A stretch of DNA of 64,000 bases from Dyadobacter pollutisoli (GCF_026625565.1 NZ_CP112998.1:5272501-5336500); one strand, 5' to 3'; numbered from the stretch's first letter, positions 24,498-34,377 are shown. The notes: a model not told the origin generated them from the letters alone. Made by a program: numbers and translations.

Positions 24498-26999
24498 TTA
24501 AATTACGCCCATTACGCGAAGGTGTTCTTCCAGTCCGCTGAGATCGTGGAACATGACATCACGGGCCTTGCTTCCTGTAAACGGCCCTACTACACCCAGG
24601 ATTTCCAGCTGATCCATAATCCGGCCTGCACGGTTGTAACCGAGCTTCATTTTACGTTGGATCAGCGAAGTACTGCCTTGCTGGTGCGTCACGATCAGTC
24701 GGGCAGCATCGGGCAGCAAGCCGTCAAAATCTTCCGGATTGAGGTCACTTTTCCCCTCTGCGGCATCCTCGCCTTCGTATTCAGGAAGCGCATAGGCATC
24801 ATCGTAGCCACGCTGGGCACCGATAAATTCGCAGACATCCTCTATTTCTCTTGTGTCAATAAACGGACATTGCAGGCGTATCACCTCCGAATTGATCGCC
24901 AAAAGCATATCTCCCTGCCCCACCAGCTGCTCGGCCCCGCCCATATCGAGGATCGTGCGCGAATCGATGCTGGACGTTACACGGAATGACAAACGTGCCG
25001 GGAAGTTGGCCTTGATCAAACCGGTAATGACCTTTACAGAAGGACGTTGGGTAGCTACGACCAGGTGAATACCGACAGCGCGGGCCAGCTGGGCAAGTCG
25101 GGCAATAGGTGTTTCCACCTCTTTGCCGGCTGTCATCATCAAATCCGCCAACTCATCAATTACCAGGACTATATAAGGTAAAAAGCGGTGCCCTTTTTCA
25201 GGATTCAGCCTCCTCTGGGCAAATTTGGCGTTATATTCTTTCAGGTTCCTCACCGCCGCTTCTTTGAGCAGGTCATACCGCGAATCCATTTCGATACACA
25301 ACGAATTCAATGTAAAAATTACCTTTTTAGTGTCCGTAATGATCGCTTCCTCTGCATTAGGAAGCTTGGCAAGGAAATGCCTTTCCAGTTTGTTGAAAAG
25401 TGTCAATTCCACCTTCTTCGGATCGACGAGTACGAATTTCAACTCGGCGGGATGCTTTTTATAGATCAGCGAAGCAAGGATCACATTCAACCCGACTGAC
25501 TTTCCCTGCCCGGTAGCACCGGCCATGAGCAAGTGGGGCATTTTGGCCAGATCGACAATGTGAATGTCATTGGAAATGGTCTTCCCGAGCACAATCGGCA
25601 GGTCATAATTCGCTTTCTGAAACTTTTCACTCGCCAGTACCGAGCGGATAAATACCGTCTCCCGGTTCTTGTTGGGAACCTCTATACCAATCGTACCGCG
25701 GCCCGGCATAGGCGCGATGATCCGTATCCCAAGCGCGGCAAGGCTCAGAGCAATGTCACCTTCCAGGTTTTTGATTTTTGAAATCCTTACTCCCGCTTCC
25801 GGAATGATCTCATATAATGTTACCGTCGGCCCGATGGTGGCTTTGATCTTGGAAATGTTGATCCCGTAGCTTCCCAGCGTGTCAACGATCTTCGTCTTAT
25901 TGCTTTCGAGCTCTTCCTGGCTTACTTTTTCATGCTGATTTTCAAACACTTCATTCAACAATCCAATGTTGGGAAATTGATACGAAGGAAGATCCAGCAT
26001 TGGATCATATTGCCCAAATTCCCTTAATACAGAAGCATTGATGTCTTCGTCCTCTTCAATAACTTCCTCGGTAACATGCGCCGTATCCTCCACTTCCAGT
26101 TCAAGCTTCAGGTCGGCGGGCGCTGGAGGTGTTACTGGAATAACAGGTATTACCGGTGGTACAGTGATGAGTGGAACTGATACGGGAGTTACATTTTTTT
26201 CTAAAACGACCTCTTTCTCTGTGACAGGCTCTTCTACCGCAGCGAATTCGTCGTCATAAGTATCATCCACCACGGATACATACGTGCTTTCGGGAGCCTT
26301 CACTTTTTCCTCTTCTCCTACAACCGGTTCTGCTTCCGGTTCAGGTCTTGCGTGTTTCAGCTGCCACGCTTCGTATGCGGATTTGGCATCATAAAAGAAT
26401 ACCGCGAACACAAACAATGCGAAAATAATGGGGATAATGCTACCCCATTTCAGCCAGTCGAACAATGCAATGTTGACAATGTAACCTATCCCGCCGGAAA
26501 CGAAGCTTAATGTGTTTTCAGTGTTGCTCATCAGCACCACATACCCCATTAAAACGCTTACCCAAAGTGTAAAAAAGATAATCTCCTTAGTAGTACGGGT
26601 CAAAGGCAGAATCTCCTTCCCGAAAGCAATTTTCCAGCCTGCAACGAACGGAACCAGCGGCACAAGCAATGCGCCTACCCCAAACCAGCGGTACACAAAA
26701 AAATGGGAAACAACCGCGCCCAGTACCCCGAAAAAGTTACGCGTCTGGCGGCCTGCATCCCGGATGGATTGCTGGCCAAGCCCATCGACCACACTTTGAT
26801 CGGACAGCCCGGTGATAATGTAAGACAGGAAAGATATTTCCAGGATGACACCCATCACGATGAAGAATGTACCCCATGCCAAAGTATTTTTCGGACTTGT
26901 AAATATATGTTCCCAGTCCAGAGAGACACGAAAACGGGAACCGCTTGCTTCGTCTGCTTTCTGGCGTTGTGTGTTTTCTCTTGGCTTATTTACTGACAT
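24498..26999 (-). CDS. ftsK: DNA translocase FtsK/SpoIIIE
   Basis: 833 residues. The N-terminus has several membrane segments (for example FIVMGVILEISFLSYIITGL and VVSHFFVYRWFGVGALLVPL). Then come an acidic, Pro/Val-rich linker at about 215-330, an alpha domain, and the RecA-like motor with Walker A (GATGQGKS, about residue 490) and Walker B (VLVIDELADLMM, about 615). A winged-helix gamma domain ends the protein (TSLIQRKMKLGYNRAGRIMDQLE). It pumps chromosome DNA at the division septum to help dimer resolution and segregation. The linker is short compared with the E. coli protein (1329 residues in total) but normal for Bacteroidota. pyrD lies 48 bp upstream on the same strand. Confidence 0.96.
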   Translation of the reverse strand: MSVNKPRENTQRQKADEASGSRFRVSLDWEHIFTSPKNTLAWGTFFIVMGVILEISFLSYIITGLSDQSVVDGLGQQSIRDAGRQTRNFFGVLGAVVSHFFVYRWFGVGALLVPLVPFVAGWKIAFGKEILPLTRTTKEIIFFTLWVSVLMGYVVLMSNTENTLSFVSGGIGYIVNIALFDWLKWGSIIPIIFALFVFAVFFYDAKSAYEAWQLKHARPEPEAEPVVGEEEKVKAPESTYVSVVDDTYDDEFAAVEEPVTEKEVVLEKNVTPVSVPLITVPPVIPVIPVTPPAPADLKLELEVEDTAHVTEEVIEEDEDINASVLREFGQYDPMLDLPSYQFPNIGLLNEVFENQHEKVSQEELESNKTKIVDTLGSYGINISKIKATIGPTVTLYEIIPEAGVRISKIKNLEGDIALSLAALGIRIIAPMPGRGTIGIEVPNKNRETVFIRSVLASEKFQKANYDLPIVLGKTISNDIHIVDLAKMPHLLMAGATGQGKSVGLNVILASLIYKKHPAELKFVLVDPKKVELTLFNKLERHFLAKLPNAEEAIITDTKKVIFTLNSLCIEMDSRYDLLKEAAVRNLKEYNAKFAQRRLNPEKGHRFLPYIVLVIDELADLMMTAGKEVETPIARLAQLARAVGIHLVVATQRPSVKVITGLIKANFPARLSFRVTSSIDSRTILDMGGAEQLVGQGDMLLAINSEVIRLQCPFIDTREIEDVCEFIGAQRGYDDAYALPEYEGEDAAEGKSDLNPEDFDGLLPDAARLIVTHQQGSTSLIQRKMKLGYNRAGRIMDQLEILGVVGPFTGSKARDVMFHDLSGLEEHLRVMGVI

Positions 27000-27047
27000 T
27001 TATTTCAATTCTGGGATGCGTGAAGTGGTATTTTGCTTCTGGTACTC

Positions 27048-28079
27048 TTATTGGTTAACCATTGCTTTGCAGATCTTTTTCACCAGGCCAGGTCCTTCAT
27101 AAATAAAACCGGTGTACAATTGTATCAGCCCGGCCCCGGCTTTTCGCTTCTCCATTGCTTCCGAAGGCGAAACTATTCCACCTACGCCTATCACCGGAAA
27201 TGCGTGGTTCGACCGGTCGCAAAGGTAACGAATTACTTCAGTCGACCGATGTGCAAGTGGCGCGCCACTCAACCCGCCCGCTCCTATTTTTTCAACTTCC
27301 TGTTTGCTGGTACGGAGTTTCTCGCGGCTTATGGTCGTGTTTGTTGCGATAACGCCGGCGATCCCGGTTTGTTTTACAATGTCAATAATATCGTCCAGCT
27401 GGCTGAATGTCAGATCGGGTGCTATCTTTAAAAATATAGGTTTTGGATTAAACTTTTCTTTGTTCTTGGTTTGCAATTCACGAAGCAATGCGGTGAGCGG
27501 CTCTTTCTCCTGCAAATCACGCAGTCCGGGCGTATTGGGAGAACTTACATTGACCACGAAATAATCTACCACATCGAACAATTCCCGGAAACAGATCAGG
27601 TAATCGCTCAGCGCCTGGTCGTTTGGTGTGTCTTTATTCTTACCGATATTTCCGCCTACCAGAATTTTGGATTTGCGTTGTTTCAACTTCGCTGCCGCCA
27701 CAGTAGCGCCCTTATTATTGAACCCCATACGGTTGATCAATGCCTGATCCTGCTTCAATCGGAACAATCTGGGTTTATCATTTCCCGGCTGCGGGCGCGG
27801 CGTCACGGTACCTATTTCAATGAAACCAAACCCCAGTGCTTCCAGCTGATCCACCATTTCCGCATTCTTATCAAACCCAGCCGCCAGTCCCACAGGGTTG
27901 CGAAAACGCAGCCCGGCCACTTCCTGAACCAGGTCAGGATGCTCAAAGGTGTACATGGACCTCAGAATGTCAGGCACAAAAGGGATTTTGAATGCAATAT
28001 GCAGCACTTCGCAAACGAAGTAATGAATTCGCTCAGCATCAAACAGGAAAAGTATAGGGGAAATGAGAATTTTATACAT
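27048..28079 (-). CDS. pyrD: dihydroorotate dehydrogenase, quinone-dependent (class 2)
   Basis: 343 residues. An N-terminal amphipathic/hydrophobic helix (MYKILISPILFLFDAERIHY) marks the membrane-bound class 2 type. FMN-site motifs are GLAAGFDKNAE, FIEIGTVTPRPQPGN and INRMGFNN. The catalytic base Ser is in VNVSSPNTPGLR, and VIGVGGI and LIQLYTGFIYEGP close the barrel. It oxidises dihydroorotate to orotate with menaquinone or ubiquinone as acceptor, in pyrimidine synthesis. It is probably the first gene of a pyrD-ftsK(-lolA) transcript. Confidence 0.96.
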   Translation of the reverse strand: MYKILISPILFLFDAERIHYFVCEVLHIAFKIPFVPDILRSMYTFEHPDLVQEVAGLRFRNPVGLAAGFDKNAEMVDQLEALGFGFIEIGTVTPRPQPGNDKPRLFRLKQDQALINRMGFNNKGATVAAAKLKQRKSKILVGGNIGKNKDTPNDQALSDYLICFRELFDVVDYFVVNVSSPNTPGLRDLQEKEPLTALLRELQTKNKEKFNPKPIFLKIAPDLTFSQLDDIIDIVKQTGIAGVIATNTTISREKLRTSKQEVEKIGAGGLSGAPLAHRSTEVIRYLCDRSNHAFPVIGVGGIVSPSEAMEKRKAGAGLIQLYTGFIYEGPGLVKKICKAMVNQ

Positions 28080-28176
28080 CCTGCAAAAATATAATGTTTA
28101 AGAGGAAGGGCAGGCGGAGAGGGAGATTTTTATTTTTTGTGGGGAGGAGGGGGAGAAATCATGCGGGCCGGTAATG

Positions 28177-28668
28177 TCAGGCTTTGTCCGCATCGTCACG
28201 ATTTTCCTGCACCTTGAGAAAATCGTCAATCATGATAACGTCCCTGACATCCTGTGGGCGCCGCGCCAGGATTTTAATTTCGCGAAGGTCGTTCAAATGT
28301 AAAAAATGAATGAGACTACCTTCCGTATTTTCAAATGTTCTGGATCTTTGAAAAACTTCCTGAAACTCAAAACGTCTATGAATTCTGGTTAGGATATCAA
28401 TTTGTCCTGCAAAACCAAATATCTGAGGTTGTGTAAAATCCAATTGCCCTATTTTGGCTAGCTCGCTTTCATCCAAATCCATGCAGCGAAACACTTCGAC
28501 CAACCGCATCCCGTTTGCCTGTGTTGGGTTGATCCAGATATCTATGTCATTTGTAGCTCTATTCAATCCATTCAGATACAAAGCAAAACCTCCCACAACC
28601 ATGTATTCCAGATTATACTGCTGTGCACACCTCGTGAAATTCAGGAAATCACTATTCTCTAAATCCAT
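28177..28668 (-). CDS. nucleotidyltransferase-fold protein of a two-gene module
   Basis: 163 residues. The minimal nucleotidyltransferase signature is complete: Gly26-Gly27 (VVGGFALYLNG), the metal pair Asp41-Ile-Asp43 (NDIDIW) and a third acidic residue Asp91 (GQIDILTRI). The C-terminus has LNDLREIKILARRPQDVRDV, as in AbiEii/MNT-like proteins that recognise a nucleotide or an RNA end. Its start overlaps the end of the small gene at 28659-28862 by 10 bp, so the two are translationally coupled. A toxin-antitoxin or RNA-modifying role is possible; nothing here proves it. Confidence 0.8.
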   Translation of the reverse strand: MDLENSDFLNFTRCAQQYNLEYMVVGGFALYLNGLNRATNDIDIWINPTQANGMRLVEVFRCMDLDESELAKIGQLDFTQPQIFGFAGQIDILTRIHRRFEFQEVFQRSRTFENTEGSLIHFLHLNDLREIKILARRPQDVRDVIMIDDFLKVQENRDDADKA

Positions 28669-28862
28669 TCTGCCTTACGGATTGTAATTTTGCGCTCTCC
28701 GTCAGTTGGCTGGATGTTGCCAAAAAAATAGTCCATCTCTCTCCATTGTTGGAAAAATTTAATACTTCTTTCCTCAGGACTTTCCTTTGCGCCATCTATC
28801 ATGGACTGGATATAAGGATCATTTAGATCCTTAAAAATTGTTATGACTCTTCCCTTGTTCAT
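28659..28862 (-). CDS. small protein paired with the nucleotidyltransferase
   Basis: 67 residues opening MNKGRVITIFKDLND, with a central SPEERSIKFFQQWREMDYFFG and a basic end RKITIRKAEWI. No signal peptide or membrane segment. I do not recognise a family. It is short, charged and likely helical, as expected of an antitoxin or adaptor. Its 10-bp overlap with the nucleotidyltransferase gene is the best evidence that it is real and acts with it. Confidence 0.7.
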   Translation of the reverse strand: MNKGRVITIFKDLNDPYIQSMIDGAKESPEERSIKFFQQWREMDYFFGNIQPTDGERKITIRKAEWI

Positions 28863-28893
28863 AGCTATTATAAAGAATTACAAACAAATATAA

Positions 28894-28925
28894 CAAAAAA
28901 GGTATCCCGCCGCGCAGGATACCTT
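28894..28925 (-). terminator. terminator of the GH20 gene
   Basis: AAGGTATCC (28899-28907) pairs with GGATACCTT (28917-28925). On the minus strand a run of six T follows. It separates the hexosaminidase from the nucleotidyltransferase pair. Confidence 0.8.
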
Positions 28926-28948
28926 CTCGTTACAACTCAAACGCTACC

Positions 28949-30577
28949 TTACTTCTTCGCAGGCCACACGTATTCGAATTTGTCATTGATCGGAGCGCCA
29001 AAATAATTGACTCCCAGGTAGTCGAGGCGCTTCTTATGCGTTTCGAGACGCTTGCTGAAATCTTCAAAATTCTTGGATTCTTTCGACGTCCAGCCTACTT
29101 CCGACAACGCAACGGCACGCGGCCAGACCATATACTCCACGTAAGCCGGTGTTTTCATGTACTCTGTCCATACATTTCCCTGCACACCCAGAATATGCTT
29201 TGCTTCTTCCGTTGACAATTCTTTGGGAGTAGGATCGTAAGAATATGACTCCGCCAGATCAGTAAATCCACCGATAGCGACCGGTTGGGTTTTGGCATCC
29301 GCCTGATAATGGTCCAGATACACAAAATTACCGGGAGTCATGATTACGTCATGATTTTCCTTCGCAGCGGTAATCCCGCCTTCTATCCCGCGCCAGCTCA
29401 TCACAGTGGCATTAGGCGATAGTCCGCCTTCCAGTATTTCGTCCCAGCCGATCATCCTGCGACCTTTGGCAGTAATAAACTTGTCGATCCGCTTGATCAC
29501 ATAACTCTGCAATCCGTGCTCGTCTTTCAGATTTTCCTTTTTGATCAGGTCTTGTGCAAACCTGCTTTCTTCCCATTGTGTTTTAGGACATTCGTCACCG
29601 CCAATGTGAATGTACTTACTCGGAAACAGCTCGATCACTTCCGAAAGTACATTTTCCAAAAATTGCAGTGTTTCCTCACGAGGCATGAAAACATCGTCAT
29701 AAACACCCCATTTCGTTCCTACCTTATATATCTTATCCGGGTTATTGCCCAATTGAGGATACGCAGCCAGAGCAGCCAAAGCATGTCCAGGCATTTCAAT
29801 TTCGGGGATTACATTAACAAAACGGTCTTCCGCATATTTCAAAACCTCCTTGATCTGTTCCTGAGTATAAAAGCCTTCGTAAGGAATGCCGTCATACTTT
29901 TGATCTGAGTAATGGCCTTTCATAGTCTCACGACGTTTGGAGCCGATTGTTGTCAGTTCAGGATATTTTTTAATTTCAATCCTCCAACCCTGATCGTCCG
30001 TCAAATGCCAGTGAAACTGATTTTGTTTGTGCAAAGCGATCAGATCAATGTATTTTTTCACAAACTCGATGGGCATAAAATGGCGACAGACATCCAGCAT
30101 TAAACCACGGTACCCGTAGCGAGGAACGTCCTTAATCGTCGCCAATGGTACAGTCCACTTCACTGCCGGAACCGCCACAGGGCTAAATATCTCGGCCGGA
30201 AGCATTTGTAGCAAAGTTTGCACACCATAAAATGCACCTTTCGCAGTTTGAGCTTGAATGGTAACACCTTTTGGCGTGGATAGCAACCTGTAACCTTCTT
30301 CACCCAAGCTGGCATCCGAAGAAATAGCGAGCGTAATGTCACCTTTTCCTTTTGCTGTTTTAATGTCCATTCCGGTTGCTTTGCTCAGCTGAGAGGCCAG
30401 CATGCCCGCTACATGTGACCATTTCGCATCTTCCGGTGCGCCGATCTTCGTTTTCGATTTCATTGTCCATTCCCCTCTCGCCAGCAAAATCTGGGAAGGT
30501 TTTGGAATGATATTGGGTTGCGCGCCGACTACATGAAGTAGTCCCAGGCAAAGAAATGTGAGCAGGAAATGTTTCAT
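28949..30577 (-). CDS. beta-N-acetylhexosaminidase, GH20
   Basis: 542 residues with a signal peptide (MKHFLLTFLCLGLLHVVGAQ). An N-terminal GH20b domain precedes the TIM barrel: GYRGLMLDVCRHFMP, NQFHWHLTDDQGWRIEIK, PEIEMPGHALAALAAYP, and the catalytic pair Asp328-Glu329 in HIGGDECPKTQW. The C-terminal part has MSWRGIEGG and GVQGNVWTEYM. It removes terminal beta-GlcNAc or GalNAc from glycans, chitin fragments or glycoproteins in the periplasm, using the substrate acetamido group as nucleophile. It diverges from the outer-membrane receptor gene at 30826. Confidence 0.95.
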   Translation of the reverse strand: MKHFLLTFLCLGLLHVVGAQPNIIPKPSQILLARGEWTMKSKTKIGAPEDAKWSHVAGMLASQLSKATGMDIKTAKGKGDITLAISSDASLGEEGYRLLSTPKGVTIQAQTAKGAFYGVQTLLQMLPAEIFSPVAVPAVKWTVPLATIKDVPRYGYRGLMLDVCRHFMPIEFVKKYIDLIALHKQNQFHWHLTDDQGWRIEIKKYPELTTIGSKRRETMKGHYSDQKYDGIPYEGFYTQEQIKEVLKYAEDRFVNVIPEIEMPGHALAALAAYPQLGNNPDKIYKVGTKWGVYDDVFMPREETLQFLENVLSEVIELFPSKYIHIGGDECPKTQWEESRFAQDLIKKENLKDEHGLQSYVIKRIDKFITAKGRRMIGWDEILEGGLSPNATVMSWRGIEGGITAAKENHDVIMTPGNFVYLDHYQADAKTQPVAIGGFTDLAESYSYDPTPKELSTEEAKHILGVQGNVWTEYMKTPAYVEYMVWPRAVALSEVGWTSKESKNFEDFSKRLETHKKRLDYLGVNYFGAPINDKFEYVWPAKK

Positions 30578-30825
30578 TCAATTGAAAAGGTATGACTTAT
30601 TAAAATTATTTAAGAATTCACAAATTAAGTTTGTTAGCTTTTAAAATACTACCATTCTTAATTTTTTTATAATTTTATGTAATTATTTGAAAGAATAAGG
30701 CGTTGAAAAGATTCCTGGTAACGATATCACACCAAATTTTACATGGCAAGGTTTTGTTATATCCGGGTACCCTGCTTGACTGAATAAATGACTTGACTCC
30801 TAATAAAAATCTAAAACCTATACCC

Positions 30826-33252
30826 GTGAAGAGAACCTCTTTTCTAAACCTTATTGCGCTATTTTTACTCACAAACACATTCTTCGTTTCACTTCCAGCC
30901 ATTGCATTTCCTGTAAACGGTACAAAAACCGGGTACGTAGACGGTGGCAAACTGGTAGGTAAAATCGTCGAGTCGCCTGGAAACGTTGGCGTTAGTTTTG
31001 CAACCGTAGCCTTGCTGATGGTCAAGGATTCAGCACTTACCAATGGCGGAGTTGCCGATGAAAACGGTGTCTTTACCATTGCTAATGTTAATCCCGGAAA
31101 ATACATTCTTCGGATTACCAATATGGGTTACCAAACCCTGTTTGTACCCAATGTCAGCGTAGCAGCAGAAGGTAACCTGCTTGATCTTGGAAATATCACA
31201 ATCCTGCCAGAAGCAAAAAAACTCAATGAAGTCATCGTGAGGGGCGAAAAGAGCATGATCGTCGACGACATCGATAAGAAAATGGTCAACATTGGGAAGG
31301 ATATGCTTGCAACCAGTAACAATGTAAGTGACCTGCTGGAAAAGGTACCTGCAGTATCGCTCGACGAAAACGGCAACCCGCAGGTTCGTGGAAAAGGTAA
31401 TGTGGTCGTTTTGATCGACGGGAAGCCATCCAATTTATACGGCAGTGACCTTCCTACCATTTTGCAGTCTTTTCCTGCCAACTTGATCGAACGAATCGAT
31501 GTCATGACCACGCCTTCGGCAAAATATGAAGGTGAAGGTGCTTCAGGGGTTATTGATATTATTACCAAAAAAACGAAGATCCGTGGTACCAACGGCGGAA
31601 TGCGGCTTACATTGGGAAACAAAAACAATCACAATTTATCTGGCAACATTAATTACAAAGCTGGAAAATTTGGCCTGAATGCTTCGTTAAGTGGCCAAAG
31701 CAGACAAATGACCTGGAAACGAAACCTCAGCCGCGACAATTTTATTTCTGAGAACACCTCTCACCTGCAACAATCAGGGACAGGCGGAAATAAAGGCAAA
31801 AACGCATTTGGCCGCGTGGGAATGAATTACGATTTCAATGATAAGAACTCAGTAGAAGTCGGGGTGAACTATTCATTGGATGAAAACAAAAACAACAGCA
31901 GCATTCTCAACGAAACGAGCGTAACACCGGGTATCGTTTCCGAAAGCTTCCGTCGCCTCAACAATACCAGCGGTAATGGCAATAACATGAACTTTAGCTT
32001 TGATTATCGGAAAAAATTCGCCGATAAAGATCATCAGCTCAACTTTACCAGCAGCTACTCCCTCGGCTCGTCCGACGGAGAATCATACCTTTCACAGGAA
32101 AGCGAAATTGATAGCCTGTTGAGAAATCAGCAAAATATAAGGGATGCCAAACGCAGGTCTCTCTTCCTGAATACGGACTATACCTGGCCCATTACGCCAA
32201 AATCAACGTTGGAAGTAGGTTTACGGTCACGGACAAGCTCTAATGACAACACCAATGCTTTCTATACCATGAGCAAGGAAACAGGCAGCTATGGATTTGA
32301 TCCGAACATCAGTAACATTTTCGGGTACAGGGATGCTACCTACACCGGTTTTATGACATTTTCCCAAAAAACCGATCTATGGGGAATGCGTGCCGGCTTG
32401 CGTGTGACAGATTACAACCAGGAGATCAACCAGATCAGCGTTAACCGTGAATTCAGCGTACATTTTCTCACATTGGTACCCTCACTTGCATTGACCCGAA
32501 AACTGGGCGAAACTTCACAGCTAAAATTGAATTACAGCCGCCGCGTACAGCGTCCGGAAGCTGACTGGCTCAACCCTTATACCGATATTTCCGATCCGCG
32601 CAACGTAAAATCCGGCAATCCTAACCTGAAACCTGAGTTTACACATAAGGCCGAAATGGGTTATTCCAATTATGAAGCGTCCGGCGGCTTTGGGCCTTCT
32701 CTCTTTATGGATTACTCCAACAATGCAATTACCCAGATCAGGACGATTGATGAAAGCGGTATTTCACTTACCCGTTTCGACAATGTGGGCCGTGAACTAT
32801 CTTACGGATTTGAAACCGATTTCTCTCAGACAATCGGCGAGATATTAAAAATTAATGGAAGCGGCAGGGTATTCCGCAGTGAGGTAGTATCGCAAATAGC
32901 ACAAATTGATAACCGCACATGGAGTTATTCGGGGAACCTGAATGCATTTATAAAATTACCAATGGATTTCCGTGCATCCGCGTATGTGAACTACGAGGGC
33001 CCGCGCGCTATCGCACAAGGTACCCGCGAAGGTGTTTTTATCGCCAATATGGGTATCAGAAAGGATCTCCTGGAAAAAAAAGCAACAATTTCGTTTAATG
33101 TTCAGGACATATTTTTGTCCAGGGCCTACAAAAGCCAGTTGAACACCGCTACCTATTCTCAAAATTCGCTCTGGCAGCAAACCAACCGTCTTGTTAACCT
33201 CACTTTCCAATACAGATTTGGAAAAATCACGGCAAGCGGAGACGATGCATAG
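30826..33252 (+). CDS. outer-membrane beta-barrel receptor-like protein (carboxypeptidase-like domain + TonB plug + barrel)
   Basis: The start is taken as the GTG at 30826 (808 residues) because KRTSFLNLIALFLLTNTFFV is a signal peptide. No ATG fits, and an in-frame TTG at 30793 would leave charged residues before it. Residues about 40-130 form a CarboxypepD-regulatory-like domain (GVSFATVALL, NPGKYILRITNMGYQ). A TonB plug-like region follows (LLEKVPAVSLDENGNPQVRG, VVVLIDGKPSNLYG, GASGVIDIITKK), then the OMP_b-brl_3-type barrel. No SusD partner follows, so this is not a SusCD pair. It may be a metal, peptide or siderophore receptor, or a structural barrel. A terminator follows at 33276-33314. 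Confidence 0.88.
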   Translation: MKRTSFLNLIALFLLTNTFFVSLPAIAFPVNGTKTGYVDGGKLVGKIVESPGNVGVSFATVALLMVKDSALTNGGVADENGVFTIANVNPGKYILRITNMGYQTLFVPNVSVAAEGNLLDLGNITILPEAKKLNEVIVRGEKSMIVDDIDKKMVNIGKDMLATSNNVSDLLEKVPAVSLDENGNPQVRGKGNVVVLIDGKPSNLYGSDLPTILQSFPANLIERIDVMTTPSAKYEGEGASGVIDIITKKTKIRGTNGGMRLTLGNKNNHNLSGNINYKAGKFGLNASLSGQSRQMTWKRNLSRDNFISENTSHLQQSGTGGNKGKNAFGRVGMNYDFNDKNSVEVGVNYSLDENKNNSSILNETSVTPGIVSESFRRLNNTSGNGNNMNFSFDYRKKFADKDHQLNFTSSYSLGSSDGESYLSQESEIDSLLRNQQNIRDAKRRSLFLNTDYTWPITPKSTLEVGLRSRTSSNDNTNAFYTMSKETGSYGFDPNISNIFGYRDATYTGFMTFSQKTDLWGMRAGLRVTDYNQEINQISVNREFSVHFLTLVPSLALTRKLGETSQLKLNYSRRVQRPEADWLNPYTDISDPRNVKSGNPNLKPEFTHKAEMGYSNYEASGGFGPSLFMDYSNNAITQIRTIDESGISLTRFDNVGRELSYGFETDFSQTIGEILKINGSGRVFRSEVVSQIAQIDNRTWSYSGNLNAFIKLPMDFRASAYVNYEGPRAIAQGTREGVFIANMGIRKDLLEKKATISFNVQDIFLSRAYKSQLNTATYSQNSLWQQTNRLVNLTFQYRFGKITASGDDA

Positions 33253-33275
33253 TCACAGTCAATAACTTATATTAG

Positions 33276-33314
33276 AAAAAGGAAGGGTATCGATTATCCT
33301 TCCTTTCTTTTTTT
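33276..33314 (+). terminator. terminator after the receptor-like gene
   Basis: AAAGGAAGGGTA pairs with TATCCTTCCTTT around TCGAT, followed by a long T-run. Confidence 0.85.
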
Positions 33315-33528
33315 AAAGGGCTCCGCGATTTTTTATGCTATTCAAATGTCGGGAATATACGTAATTGAGGTTTGGTGGAATGGTTTTTGCAATTACAAAC
33401 CATAGCAGTAGTCGATAAATTTTACTTAATTAAACCCCGAACCCGTTTCATGATCTAATCCAGGAAGAAACAACAGCTTCTTCGAACAAATTAGAAACAG
33501 GTTTTAACACAATAAAAAACACATTGAC

Positions 33529-34242
33529 ATGAAAAGATCATTGAAAGTTTTAACGATGCTGCTGCTGATTTCTGTCGCATCGCACGCCCAGAAACTCCCC
33601 GCAGACTCTATTTTCGCGAAGTACTACCAGGCTACCGGGGGGAAAGCGCTTTGGGACGGCATTAAATCTTATAACCTGAAAAGAGGCTACACCGCAGCGT
33701 CCGCAGCACCTTACGACGCCAACATTACGGTATCCATTCCGGACCAATCGATGTCCAAAACAAAGACTATTATGAAACGCAGCTTCGTATATACCGTAAA
33801 AGGCAATCAGGGCTGGCTGAAAGTACCTATTGGACAAAAAATAGATGTGAAAGATCTTAGTCAGGCTGAGCAGCAAAACATGCGCATGGAGATTTACAGC
33901 TCTCTTGTGCCATTTATCGATTACAAAAACAGACAATTGATCGCGACCACGGTAGGCACCGAAACATTGAACGGCGTGCAGGTAAATCAAGTGGAATTGC
34001 AGGGACAGGGCGTGAAATATAATCTTTATTTTGACGCAAAAACCGGCTTGCTCGTTCGCCAGAAGGAGACGCAGGCTGGCGTGGAAACCACAACTGATTT
34101 TTCAGATTATGCCAAGTCAGCGTATGGGATATTATATCCGACCAAACTTGTGGAAATAAACACCGTCGACAAAAAACCGGTAACCATCAGATCCACTGCT
34201 ACCATCAATGGTCCGGTGAGTATGGAGTTGTTCAAACGATAA
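33529..34242 (+). CDS. exported lipoprotein-sorting-like protein
   Basis: 237 residues with a signal peptide (LKVLTMLLLISVASHAQ). The pattern IFAKYYQATGGKALWDGIKS, GNQGWLKVP and VKYNLYFDAKTGLLVRQKET is that of the LolA/LolB-like outer membrane lipoprotein-sorting group that Bacteroidota carry in several copies. These bind hydrophobic ligands in an open barrel. It stands alone between two terminators (33276-33314 and 34275-34318). The precise role is unknown. Confidence 0.75.
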   Translation: MKRSLKVLTMLLLISVASHAQKLPADSIFAKYYQATGGKALWDGIKSYNLKRGYTAASAAPYDANITVSIPDQSMSKTKTIMKRSFVYTVKGNQGWLKVPIGQKIDVKDLSQAEQQNMRMEIYSSLVPFIDYKNRQLIATTVGTETLNGVQVNQVELQGQGVKYNLYFDAKTGLLVRQKETQAGVETTTDFSDYAKSAYGILYPTKLVEINTVDKKPVTIRSTATINGPVSMELFKR

Positions 34243-34274
34243 CAATCCAATTCAGGCAGATTAAAACATTTATT

Positions 34275-34318
34275 TCTGGATAGTTAAATTTTCCAAAGTT
34301 TGACTATCCAGATTTTTT
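34275..34318 (+). terminator. terminator after 33529-34242
   Basis: TCTGGATAGTTAAA pairs with TTTGACTATCCAGA and is followed by TTTTTT. The stem is 14 bp with one G-T or mismatch position. Confidence 0.85.
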
Positions 34319-34377
34319 ACGAATAGCCCAGTTTCCAATCACCTGGCGAAGTTTAAGTCCAGGATTAATACGTAGGA

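Noticed and set aside
30793..30825. TTG start for the outer-membrane receptor-like protein
   Set aside because: It would put a polar stretch before the signal peptide; the GTG at 30826 gives a normal one.
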